DNA of 64,000 nucleotides from Rhodamnia argentea (lineage: Eukaryota; Streptophyta; Magnoliopsida; Myrtales; Myrtaceae): contig NC_063152.1 in the NCBI RefSeq assembly GCF_020921035.1, positions 12,476,001 to 12,540,000 on the forward strand, read 5' to 3'. The translations under genes and the position numbers were made by a program. Below, piece after piece: positions 47,635 to 59,900 of the stretch. How positions within the stretch are numbered: position 1 is the first letter of the stretch; every line of letters starts with the position of its first letter. Under the pieces are notes generated by a model that had not been told where the DNA came from, did not search any database, and saw only the letters and a list, made by a program, of their open reading frames with translations.

Positions 47635-50600
47635 ATGGGCAGGAACCTGTTCGTTTTCTTGATTTTGATGGGGTTGAGCTGCTTCGGGTCGGTGTGGCTC
47701 GCCGAGTCAAAGCTGCCCCAAGCAGAAGGTACGAGTTCATCTTTTTCCGCTGTGAACGGTGAAGTAGGTGTTTGTATGATGAGAACTTGTGGGAAAGTTG
47801 CAAGCTTTTGCTCTCTTAGAATCTGGGTTTCAGTTAGTTCACGTTGCTGAGAGTAGGGATAGGTTAGCTTGTTGCTATCTGTTTTTGTCTTCTGTGTTTA
47901 ATTTCCTTTGAAATGGAAGTGTTGGAGCTGACTGGGAGATGGAGAAAATTAGTGTAAGTTTCATATGAGAATCTCTCTTCCCAACCTATGCAATTCTTTT
48001 CTAGACTTTAATGGTTATAATTTTGGTATTCTGTACCCAGGAAAAAGAGAAGATAGCAGGTACTTTAAATTTTGTTATAATTCAATCAGTCATGGGACTC
48101 TTTACTTTTATATCTCCAATCTGGATTAGATAATTTTAATCTATCCTTTTATGATTTGCTTGATGCCAATTTTAGTTTTTCGGCTCGGGAGCCTGAACCA
48201 GCACAAGCAATGGAAATTTGTTGGTTGATCTATACAGAAAAGTTTTGGGTAGCTCTTCTTGCTGGTCTGTGTAGTCATCTTGAGCGTCGTTGAGAATGTT
48301 ATGGCAACTCCATAATGGATGTCTATCGTAGCAGAGTGAAGAGCCCCTTGTTGTTGTTGTTGTTGTTGTTGTTTCTACTTATAGACTATAGTACCTGGAT
48401 GCTGGTCATCTCTTCTACCCAATTGGTTACTTTGGACATGCTTCGACATGACTCCAAAGTGTCAGTTTGGGCCTAGCTGAGGCTGAATCTACAGTCCCAA
48501 ATCAACTTTTCTGTCTAACCCTCCCTAATGAGCAATATTGTGGCTGTCTTGGAAGATTGACCTTGTAGAGCTGGAGGAAAAGCAGTTCTTTTGATGGACT
48601 GTGTTGCAGAAATCATCCCACCTGCAGTTTTACTTGCCTGGCAAGCACTGTATTTTTAAAGGCAATATAACACTGAAGAGTGATAGGTTGTCACCGTGGT
48701 TGAATCATTTGACAGAAAGGAGTGATACTAAGATAATTGACATTTATAGCAGGAGCTTTGGTCTCAACTTCTTGACTATGGTAACTCATTTTGTGTCTCA
48801 ACTTTTTTCTTATGTTCTATTTCACAATAACAAATCGAGAGCAAATGGAAAAAGCAAATGTCTACTGGAGCACTTACTTTCTTTGGCAGTCAACTACATT
48901 CTCCATTACTAATCATTTCCTCTCATTGCCATCCATAACTTATATTCTCTTCTTTCTCTAACGGCGCTTTCTTGTCTATTCACGTTATATAGTTGATGCT
49001 CTCCGCAAAATCACAAGCGCGATGGGGTCAACATTCTGGGATTTTGATGGCGATAATTGTAAAATACGAAGCGTTGGGTTAACACTGCAGCTGCCAGCGG
49101 GAAATGAAAGTAGGATTGATTGCCAATGCAACATTGGAAATGATACCCTCTGTCATGTCGTAGGGATGTATGAGTCCCTCATCTAATCACTGAAGCTTCT
49201 TCCCTCTTTTACCATCTCAATGCTACTGTGCTAGTCTGCATAGCTTCATACTTACTCCTGTTTTTTGCCCCCATCTTTGTGAATTTCAACGAAATCACAC
49301 AGTATTTTGTTTATATGTGTTATCATGAAATAATGGTTGGGAAATATGATAGATTTACTTCATTGGTAAACTAGGATCATTATTCTGCTCTTAGTCAAAC
49401 GCACATAATTAATATTTTTTTCTGGTCAAAATGTCCCTTTCAACCGTTAGATAAGGTTCCTTATTTGAGCTGTTTCTGTAAGCACAAACATTAAGATTTT
49501 AAGTGTCTTGATATAGTTGTTCTCGAATGTATGAAGTAACCCTTGTAAGGCTAAATGATAGAGGAAGTGGCCATTTCAAAACTTGATAACTTTCACCATA
49601 TTCCACAGACATTTGCTTTAACCAACCACATTTTCTTAATATGTATTTCCACAAAAGAAAAAGGGTTTGTGAAGAGCAAAATATGGTGGCATTGGCAAAG
49701 AAGAGGAATTTATCATTGTTAATCTTTGTGCTTATTTATGGTGTATCACAAAGATGGAAATTAGTCTCTTCAATTTATGTATGACTTCAGCAATCTTAGG
49801 TGCGATTTTTACAGCTGATTCATGGTGTTATGTTATAGTTTTCAAAATATGTGATGAAGCCATCACTTGCACTTAACATCAATCTGCTTGTTGTACATCA
49901 CAGGGTGCTGAAGTTCCATAATCTATCTGGAATCCTGTCCCCTGAGATTGCCAAGCTCCCTTACCTCAGAGAGATGTAAGGATTCTGTTTCGCTTCCTTC
50001 ATTTTCTGTTATGCCATTTTCCTACTTCGTGTCCAAATATTACTTGGGGTGAATAGCAATTTTCTTTCAATAGTATGCTGACGAACCATAAAATATTGCA
50101 GTGATTTTGCTTACAACTACCTCAGTGGTGAAATTCCTGATGAGTTGGGTTCCATGCAGTTGACATCAATGTAACCAGTTCTCCTTGAGTTCTTCATATC
50201 ATATGTTTCCCTCTGATTGACTATTAATGGAAAAATGGTCGTGCAGATCTCTTCTTGTAAATCGCTTATCAGGAGCAATACCGAAATCATTGGCAAACAT
50301 TGTCTCTCTGACATATCTGTAAGTTCCATGCAAATTCTCATTTATTCCTGCGGTGCATTTCTTTCCTGAGCAATTGCCGCATTTGAAGATCAGAGATGTA
50401 GATTTCATGGCACCTATATTTGCAGTTTGTTTTTGACTTTCGCCACCAATTGATTGCACTTTTTTTGTAATCTGAAGGAGTATATGATTAAAATATTCGT
50501 ATATATATTTTCATTCTCATGGTTGTTTGGAAAACTCCACTTGCTAATTTCAGAAGATGGCTAAAATGCCTTTGGTTTGATGATTTAGTTGGAGTTTATC

Positions 50601-53600
50601 ACAGAAGATTATACCTGGTGAATTCAATGACAAATGTAGAGTTTCTTAATCAGGAGTCTTGAAGCCAATCAGTTCTCTGGTCCTGTTCCTCCTGAGCTTG
50701 GGAGTTTAATCAACTTAGGAACTTTGTAAGAAACCCTAATACTTCTGAGCTTGGGACTATTTGTCTTCCAGCTTTATACTTTTATTTACTCATATTCCTG
50801 GTGCCATACTATGGTTGTAGGATTTTGTCCTCCAATCAGCTAACAGGAAACTTGCCAGCTACATTTGCTGCGTTAGGAAATCTGACCGATTTGTAAGACA
50901 ATGATGTGCTTCTTTCCTACATAGCAATTGTGGTTTAAATTCCTAATAACACTCTAAATTTGATGATACAGTCGAATAAATGACAACTTCTTCAATGGCA
51001 CGATACCCAATTTAATCTCAAACTGGAAGCAGTTGAAAAGACTGTAAGACCATAGTTTTAATACATTTTATCTGGGTTAAGTTTGATGATCGACGTGATT
51101 TTTCTTATAAGCTACATACTGAGTATTGCCATATTCCTTTCAACTCTTGAAGAGAAATGCATGCAAGTGGACTTAAAGGACCCATTCCATCACAGGTTTC
51201 TTCTTTGGATGAAGTAGAGCAGCTGTGAGTAATTTGCTTTCTCACAATTAATTCTTTTTCATTTGTAATTTAGGATACAAATCATATATTTGTTTAATTC
51301 ACGGTTGTTTGCTAATGATTAAATGCATTGACAGGAGGATTAGTGACATTGATGGTCCTCTTCAGCTTTTTCCTGCACTGGACAACATGACAGGCCTAGT
51401 GACATTGTGAGTCTCAGCTCCTTGATGCAGAGATTGGGTTCTCCTAGGATTTGCTGTTCTTGATGTTTGAGTTATTAAACCTGGCAGCATGCTGTTACAG
51501 GGTACTGAGAAGCTGCAACATAACTGGGCAGATTCCTCCATACATTTGGAGATTGCAGAATCTAGAAATGTTGTAAGTAAATGATGTTGAGTTTTAACTT
51601 GAGAAGTTTTAAGTGTATCCGAAGCAAGGTAAGTTCGCTTACCTTATGTCTTCATGTTCCTAGGGATCTCAGTTATAACCAACTGACTGGGCAAATTCCG
51701 GCTACAATCAATTTGAAGCATATAAGATTCATGTAAGTCCATCATTCACATGCTTGTGAATGCATGAGTGCATGCACGTCTTGTTGTATTTGCCATCACT
51801 TACCTATGTCAGTGCAAAGCAAAAGATTTTGTTGATAAAATCTGCTTGTGTACTGAACCATGTGACATAATGAAGCCAACTGAATGTCGTTTTAATGATT
51901 TCTTTCTTTGTCTATTTTATTAATTATTTTGCATATTTTTGCCTAGATTTGTTACCGGCAATTTATTAACGGGAACTGTACCGGACTCAATCTTGATGGA
52001 AGGAACCAGTGTGTATGTTTCTTGTTCTTATTGAGTTGATTGCCCCTCACCATTCTCTTAACTCCCACCATCTAGAAGTTAGTTTTTCTCCATGCTGTGT
52101 GCAGTGATCTTTCATACAATGACTTCACATGGCAAGGTCCTCAGCAGCCTGCTTGTCAAGGAAACATGTGAGCTCACCAGTACCAGTGCCATATTTCTTA
52201 TATCTTTTGTAGGATGTTTGGGAAAATCTGATTTTGTTACTCCCCCATTTTCATCAGGAACCTGAACGTGAATTTGTTTAGAAGCTCCTCAGCAGAAAAT
52301 AACTCGTAAGATACCTTTTATCATACCCAATATTGGTCTTCATTTCTTTATCTTATTGTTTTGGATTCTGCTAAAAAGCGGAAATCCATCAGTTGAAAGC
52401 ACAGTTTTTTTTCCAAAGTGATGGTCTGTGATATTCACGAACATTTTATCAGAGAATTGTCAGATCTGTAATTATCCGAAGGCTCAAGTACATTGGTTGC
52501 CAAACGGCCATATGACTACATACCCATTTATTTTGTTTGCACCGAGTTTTCTTGTGAAATGAAAGGTATGCGTATGTTCGCCGTTTGGGGCTAATTCATT
52601 TATATGTTTGTTGCAGAGGCAGAGGTGTTCCTTGCTTGGAGAACTTCCGATGTCCACATTGTAAGTATTTGCTTGCTCAATTATTCCTCCGCGTCCTGCA
52701 AAAGTGCTGGAATTTTCAAAGTTGGGTTAAACTGTTGCATCTTTTTATATACTAGTTCATTTTGAGCATAACTGTTTGGTCTTGGCACAGCATAGTGCTG
52801 TAGTTACGTTTTCTGTTATTCTCTCTATCCATCGAGGTCTGAAGTTCTCTGAATCATATGAAATTTTTCCCTCTTCAGACTCAAGTTGTTTACATGTTAA
52901 TTGTGGTGGAGAAGATGAGACCATCAAGGAATCTAAGCAGAAGATCATCTTTCAAGGAGATGGACATGTAGAAGGTGGTGCTGCAAAATACTATTTAAAT
53001 CTTGATGAGTTCTGGGGATTCAGTAGCACAGGGGACTTCATGGATGATAATGATAAACAAAATTTGCGCTATTCTGTGTTTCTGCCTTCCTCAAATCTCA
53101 GTGTCTTGGATGCAACAGCACGAAAGGCCCCGATTTCACTGACTTACTTTCATTATTGCTTGGAGAACGGGATGTACACAGTGAAACTCAGATTTGCAGA
53201 AATACAGTTCACTAACGACAGAACATATAACAGCCTTGGGAGGCGGGTATTTGATATTTTTGTTCAGGTAATCAAGTTCTCACAGGAACACCTGGATATT
53301 CACATTGCATATTTGTTTCAATTCTCTGGCACATTAAATCTTAGTTGAATGACCTTGGCACAGGGGAAGTCAATGCAGAAGGACTATAATATTGAGATTG
53401 CAGCAGGTGCTGCTCAAAAGCCAAGAGAAGAAGTCTATAATGTCAGCGTGACGAATAATATGCTGGAGATTCGTCTACTTTTTGCTGGAAAAGGGACAAC
53501 GAGAATTCCTAGAAGTGGAGTTTATGGTCCACTTATTTCTTCCATTTCTGTAGTTTCAGGTGAGGCTGAAAATTTTCCTAGTTCGTATAACCGGATGGTT

Positions 53601-55763
53601 TCCATAGTCTGATGCTGAGCCGCATAAACTATTAGGCCATTACTAAGCATAGCACATCGGTTCTTCATCCTTTGATATGGTAGTTACGATTCTCAGCATT
53701 ACTCAACTGTGTGACCGATCATTGTCATCATTAGCTCGTCTTGTTTCTGTTGGGCAGATGTCAAAGGGTGCTCAAGAGGTGGAAAACAAAAAACTGCTTA
53801 TATTGTAGTTGGAGTTGGCGCCGGAGCATTTTGCATTGTTCTCTTATCACTCTGTATACTTAAGTGGAAAGGCTATTTCCGAGGAAGAACCAACAGAAGA
53901 CAAGGTGCAATTTCTATGAATTTTCTTAAATATGACTACTGTGCAAGTAGCCAATAGCTTACTTGGGCTTGCTCAAAAGTATACGTCCGATTTGTTGCTC
54001 AACAGCTTTGTAATAGGAATAGCTATCACTGCTGAAAACATAGTGATCCATTTCTCGCTTTTGGGTTTATTTTATTTTATTTTTTCTGTTTTCAAGTTCT
54101 TTCTATTCTCTGCTTGTATAGGCATGGAAGGACTAGATCTGCAGACAGGGACATTTTCCTTGAAACGAATTAAAGCTGCAACAAACGACTTTGATTCTGC
54201 AAACAAGATTGGGGAAGGCGGTTTTGGTGCTGTCTACAAGGTGCGTGCTGTTATGTGTGTTGTCCCATTCCATATATCTTTGTGTTACTTTCTTACAAAT
54301 TAAATTCTATTAATTGGGTTTGCATGCAGGGTCAATTAAATGATGGCACTGTAATAGCAGTTAAGCAGCTCTCATCGAAATCGCGACAAGGAAATAAAGA
54401 ATTCCTGAATGAGATAGGAATGATATCATGCTTACAACATCCAAATCTTGTGAAGCTCCACGGGTGCTGTATTGAAGGAGATCAACTATCGGTGGTTTAC
54501 GAGTATATGGAGAACAACAGTCTTGCTAGAGCCTTGTTTGGTCAGTTCTACTTCTACAAGATATATTTTAATTACCATACAAATAAGTACCTAGATAGAT
54601 GTCGAAATAACAAGCAACTGCGCCTTCTTGGGTGTTGCAGGTCCAGAAAATCATCAACTTCAACTAGACTGGCCCACGAGACATAAGATCTGCACGGGGA
54701 TTGCTAAGGGTCTCGCTTTTCTACATGAAGAGTCTAGAATCAAGATTGTCCACAGAGATATTAAAGCCACTAATGTGCTGCTCGATCGAGATTTAAACCC
54801 AAAAATATCAGACTTTGGACTGGCCAGGCTTAATGAAGTAGAGAAGACTCACATTAGCACCAAAGTTGCTGGAACCATGTGGGTTATCTTCTCCCTATCA
54901 AAATCCGTGTCCAAAATTTCTTTAACTGCACCTTGAATTCAGACCATGCTCTCTGGTGATGCTATAATTTCTCGAGATAGTTGATTTAACGGATCGCGAT
55001 GTTGTTTGCAGAGGATATATGGCTCCAGAATATGCATTGTGGGGTTACCTCACATACAAAGCCGATGTGTACAGCTTCGGAGTTGTGGCCTTGGAGATAG
55101 TTAGCGGGAAAAGCAATAACGGTAGCCTGCTGAGTGATGACTATATTTGCCTATTGGATTGGGTATTTTCCCTCGTCTCTAGCTCTACTTAACTGAACAG
55201 CAAGAACACGGTACAAGATTTTTTCAATAGCTCTATGACAAAGTACTGATAAATGGTATTTTATGCTGCAGGCATGTCATTTGCAGCAAACTGGGAACTT
55301 GATGCGGCTTGTCGACGAGAATTTAAGGACCGAAGTCAACATAGAAGAAGCGGAAATCATGGTAAAAGTCGCTCTTTTGTGCACGAATGCATCTCCATCT
55401 CTGAGGCCAACAATGTCCGAGGCGGTGAACATGCTCGAGGGAAGAATGGCCGTACCGGACGTGATCCCGGAGCCGAGCACCTACCACGAAGATCTGAGGT
55501 TCAAAGCCATGAGAGACCTCCGCAAGCAAGGGCAACAGCACAGTTACACCGAAAGCCAAACCGAGAATTCCACGACCACCAACACGTTCCGGTCTTTGTC
55601 AAGCACCTCCACTCAAGATTTGTTCGAAAAATCCAGACCGGCATGCCCAACTCATGCCCGTCTCGAACTAGCGAATCGGAGTCCCATCGCCATTACTGAA
55701 GAAAAGGTTCCTCGGCCGTGGGAACTTTCATCGGTGGAAGCAGAAAAACTCGACGAGGCCTAG
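47635..55763 (+). CDS. LRR receptor-like serine/threonine kinase with malectin domain (LRR-VIII-2)
   Basis: 24 exons, all GT/AG and in phase, 1048 residues. Exon ends: 47635-47728, 48993-49167, 49904-49975, 50102-50170, 50247-50318, 50654-50725, 50821-50892, 50972-51043, 51153-51224, 51335-51406, 51501-51572, 51664-51732, 51947-52012, 52105-52167, 52258-52305, 52617-52660, 52879-53267, 53364-53559, 53758-53904, 54122-54240, 54330-54540, 54641-54878, 55012-55162, 55272-55763. Signal peptide at 1-24. LRRs are encoded by exons 3-14, roughly one per exon. Malectin-like domain at about 402-596 ('[10 protein letters not shown]' start). Membrane helix at about 609-631. Kinase from about 660: '[10 protein letters not shown]', Lys697 (VIAVKQL), HRD 793-795, DFG 813-815, '[20 protein letters not shown]'. 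All catalytic residues are kept, so an active plasma-membrane kinase is expected. Relatives are At1g07650 and At1g53430-like kinases; ligand unknown. Confidence 0.93.
48348..48373 (+). repeat. (TTG)n microsatellite in intron 1 of the receptor kinase
   Basis: Nearly nine uninterrupted TTG units. Confidence 0.95.
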
Positions 55764-56640
55764 TGGCGAGGAAATCTGAGATGTGCAAAAGCTGTACAAT
55801 TAGGAAGGAAGCATTAACGCTTGTATAGGCAACTCATTTCTTACTTAGTTACGTTTCTTAGGTGTTTCAAGCAAAGCGTCGATGAGTTATCGATACAGGT
55901 TTGCCCAAATTACTGTACAGTGTATCGAACTACCTGTGTTTATGCCGAATAATTCATTTTCGGAAAATATTTTTTGAGAAATGATTGTTTGTATGAGTTA
56001 TAAAAATGAATGACTGGAAAATATGTTTATCGTTTACGAAAATATTTAGAAGTAAATTATTGACGATAATCAAAATATTCGTCATCAAATAATTGTTTCA
56101 AGCAATTCAAACGATCAATTTTAGAAAAATATTTTTTTTTAATAATTCATTTCTCGTGAAATAAACGAAGTTATAGTTACACAACTATTTCTAAATACAC
56201 ATGTCACTCATCTAACGGTGACTTTGTAAAGAGTTCTTTACGCTGGCGGTGAACATAATATAAATTATTTTTCTAAAAGTTAGTTTTTTTGACTACCAAA
56301 ATTTCAAAATGATCCTTACCAAAAAAAAAAAAAATTTCAAAATGATGCACCTGTGACAAATTTATCATTTATAAGTTTTCGTTAAATTAGGCCCCGAACT
56401 GATATACCTAAAACCCTAAACAGGTACATCTATCAACCGCCATGTGTCATTTAACTCAGTGATTTGATAGAAAATTTTAATGGAAACTAATAGAGGGTAA
56501 GCTTGTCACAAGTATACCAATTTAAAATTTTGGTGATTAAAAAGTTAGTTTGAGAAAAATTTATTACATGTGTATGAGATGTTTTTCGTGTATTATTAAC
56601 CTTATTTTTACATACTTGTTTTCGTAGGTTGGAAGCACTG
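55764..56640. other. Spacer between the receptor kinase and TSR1
   Basis: 3' UTR of the kinase, then AT-rich sequence with repeated 'aaaatatttt' and 'ttatcgataa' style strings like those near 4850-4930 and 26200-26340. No gene seen. Confidence 0.45.
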
Positions 56641-56715
56641 AGCCCAATTATCGTCGGCCCATAGAAAGCCCAATACCTTAAAAAGCCCAAAGTATGCTTC
56701 GATACCAAAACCCTA
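56641..56715 (+). promoter_or_regulatory. Site II cluster plus telo-box of the TSR1 promoter
   Basis: Four site II elements (TGGGCY, seen here as RGCCCA) at 56641-56646, 56656-56661, 56667-56672 and 56684-56689, followed by a telo-box AAACCCTA at 56708-56715, about 250 bases before the ATG. This pair of motifs is known to mark plant ribosomal-protein and ribosome-assembly genes expressed in dividing cells (TCP factors bind site II). A CT-rich leader follows. Confidence 0.75.
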
Positions 56716-56962
56716 CATTTTCTTATTTTCCTCTCTCAAGGCCCCTCTTTCTCTCTCTCTGTCTCCTTCCTTCCTTCCTCCCCGTCTGGCCATCACGCAG
56801 CCAACACATGCTCAGCCACCGGGAGAGTCGTCGTCGGTCCGGTCCTCCGCAGAAGACTAGGACGAGGTGACGTGGTTGCACCGGAACAGCTCTCGGAGAA
56901 GTTTCGGGGGGATGAAGGTTTGCTGAGGTTTGCGCTTCGTTAAGGTAGCAGAAGATTGAGTC

Positions 56963-59900
56963 ATGGGTCGAGTTCAGGTGAACAAAGCTCATAAGTCTCG
57001 GTTCTCCTCCAAGTCCACTCGGAACATCCACAGAACATCAGTTAAAGGTCAGTTATCACCACCCCAATTTGCCGTGCTACTGGGTCCTTCGTCGACGGTA
57101 GTTTCGTTCCTTCACGTCGAAAGCAGCTTAGAGATTGATTTGCTGCTGTTTCGGCGGGTAGATTTTGAATTTCGTTGACGGTTCTCAATCGTTCGTGGAG
57201 GCCAGAGTTGATTTCTGGCTGAGTGAATGCAAAGTGTCGGGATAGTTAAGGCTTGAGGCTGTTGACAAGTGTTTATTGTGTTTCAGACAAGAGCAGGATT
57301 GCAAAGTCCGATGTTGGCAAGGGTGCACGAGCTGCTAGAATTCAGCACAGTAAAATGGTGATTAATACTCGGTCCGTTTGGGATCATACGGAGGTGTAAT
57401 GTACTGTTGCTTGTAATCTTATGAGTACTGGTGTTATTTTACAGGTGAGGGACCAGAAACGGGCCGCTCTTTTAAAAGAGAAAAGGGCTATGAGTGGATC
57501 GACAAGTCCTCCCCGTGTTATTGTGAGTTTTCTTGACAAAAAATTGCTGTGATTAATTGGGGTATCTTATGCAATTGTACGCAATTGAAGTTTTCTTAAT
57601 GGTAGCTGTGTGTGATGGTAGGTTCTTTTCGGCCTTTCTGTTTCTGCGGATTTGGATTCTCTTGCTAAAGATCTTCTTAGATTACTATCTGCTGAAGATG
57701 CAGGAGGTGCACCCTCAACAGTTTCTTCTCCTGAATACAAAATGCGGGTGACGGTGGGTAATTCTTTCACATCTCCCTTTCTGAAGTTTGATGTTTTTAG
57801 GTGTTATTCATAATGAAGTTCACAAATCTCAGAGCTTTGGATTCTCGTCGGAAATTTTAGTGTGGGTATACTACCTGGATGCACAGTCCAAACTCTGTAA
57901 TAATATCCATCACGCAGGGTTTTTGGTATGCAGTAGTTGCATGCGCATTGCCAATTCATGTCTGCTTACTGAATCGTGTGTCCTACATTCCTACAGTAAT
58001 GGGATCCATAGGCTTTCTCTTGACATGAATCCCACATGCATGATCTCACTTGGGATGACGAGAAAAGAAATCTCTCTCTCTCTCTCTCTGAATTTCATAA
58101 TGTCTGATCTGTTTGCATAGACCTAGCTGATTCCTGCCGCTTTAGGTACTGAAAGCACCACATGGGGATCTCATGGCCTGTATGGAAATGGCTAAGGTAA
58201 CTTGGGCATACTTTGTTTCTAACTGCTGTTCAGATCCTGCGGTTTGAGGTTTACCTCATGCATTATCACACGCATGTAGGTGGCAGATCTGATTGCTTTT
58301 GTGGCATCAGCAAGTTCATTATGTGAAGACAGCAGCTCGTACTACATCGACTCCTTCGGAAACCAATGTCTCTCAGTGTTTAGGTCTATTGGTTTACCCA
58401 GCACTGTTGTTTTCATTCGAGTAAGGTGTTTGACTTAACGTACTGAATATTTTCAAAGTGTCAGGAGTCAGCAAATAACTTTCTAAAATACCGCGTCTGA
58501 GAATTTAAATGAACCTGTACAGGATCTACCTTTAGATATGAAGAAACGACATGAATTTAAGAAGATGTGTATATCTGGCCTTACACCTGAATTTCCTGAA
58601 GATTGTAGATTTTACTCGGCAGATACCAAGGATGAGTTGCATAAGGTAAAGTTTATAGACCTTAAGTATGTTAGATTCGTCACTTCTCTTGCAGTATTCT
58701 CATTACAGCAACAAACTGAATAGCCATGGACTATTTCTGCAATATAACTGTGATTTGTTCTATTTTCAAATTTTCATGGGTTGCAGTTCATGTGGCTTTT
58801 CAAGGGGCAAAGGCTAAGTGCCCCTCATTGGCGGAATCAACGGCCTTATCTAATGGCTCAGAAGGTGATTGCTTTGCCCATTATTAAACTCTCAGGAAAA
58901 TTCTAATTAGAAGCAGTGCCCTTTCTGTCTATATGAACAGTTAAAGTGGTTTCTGTTGGGTGACCACTTTCAAAAGAGCTGCAACTGAGTGAGTTGGAGT
59001 TGTGAGGATTCACACAATTAAAATGTTTTGTGGGAATTGGGTGACGTGCAATTACAGGCTTCTACATGGTTGTATCTTCTTGAGCATGGCTAGGATATAT
59101 ATTTTAATTGCAGAAGTGTTACAATATTTCCTTGGATATGAAAGCCATGCGGAAAAATTTAAATTTTGTTGGAGCCCTTCTGAAATTGATATGGATCGAT
59201 TTCAAAGAAGAAAGAAAGAAAAACATAATTCTTCTTTGTTCAATTTATTAGTGTTGGTTCTGGACTATTCTGAAGCCCACTCTTTAATTTTATAGGTTGA
59301 TATAGTAAATGATGACCAAAATCCTGGAAAAAGCACTCTTTTGCTCACTGGTTATCTCCGTGCTCGCTCTCTCTCAGTGAACCAGTTGGTAATTGCTTTA
59401 GCCATTGTCTCACTACAGTGCTGGATTCGTTGATAGTAGCTCATAGTCATATTCAACAGGTCCATGTTTCTGGTGTTGGGGACTTCCAATTGAGCAAAAT
59501 TGAAGTTATAAAGGATCCACTTCCTTTAAATGCAAGAAAAGATCATGTTGCCATGGATTCCGAAGAAGTGCATGAAGTTGAGGTATAGTCCTTTTGTCCA
59601 CATGACTTGTATACTGAATTTTTTGGGGGACCAAGACTTGTATTCTCAATGGTCGTTGATTTGTTTCCTTTTGGACAAGTTTCGATTTAGTGATCATATG
59701 TATTACTTATTAAAACCTTATTGAAATCATTTGGCTAGACAAGGAACTTATTGAAATCTGTCACACTCAGTGATATAGGTATAGCTTTTAAGAGTGTCAT
59801 GGAGAATTGAAAACTGCAAACATTAGGAGCAGTTGGGAGGTGTTTCTGTGAACCCATGATGTTCACAATGAACGCATCCACTAATATCTAACCACACATG

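Noticed and set aside
55253..55699. 148-codon frame in the last kinase exon
   Set aside because: Out of frame with the kinase; the frame at 55272-55763 continues kinase subdomain XI and the C-tail.
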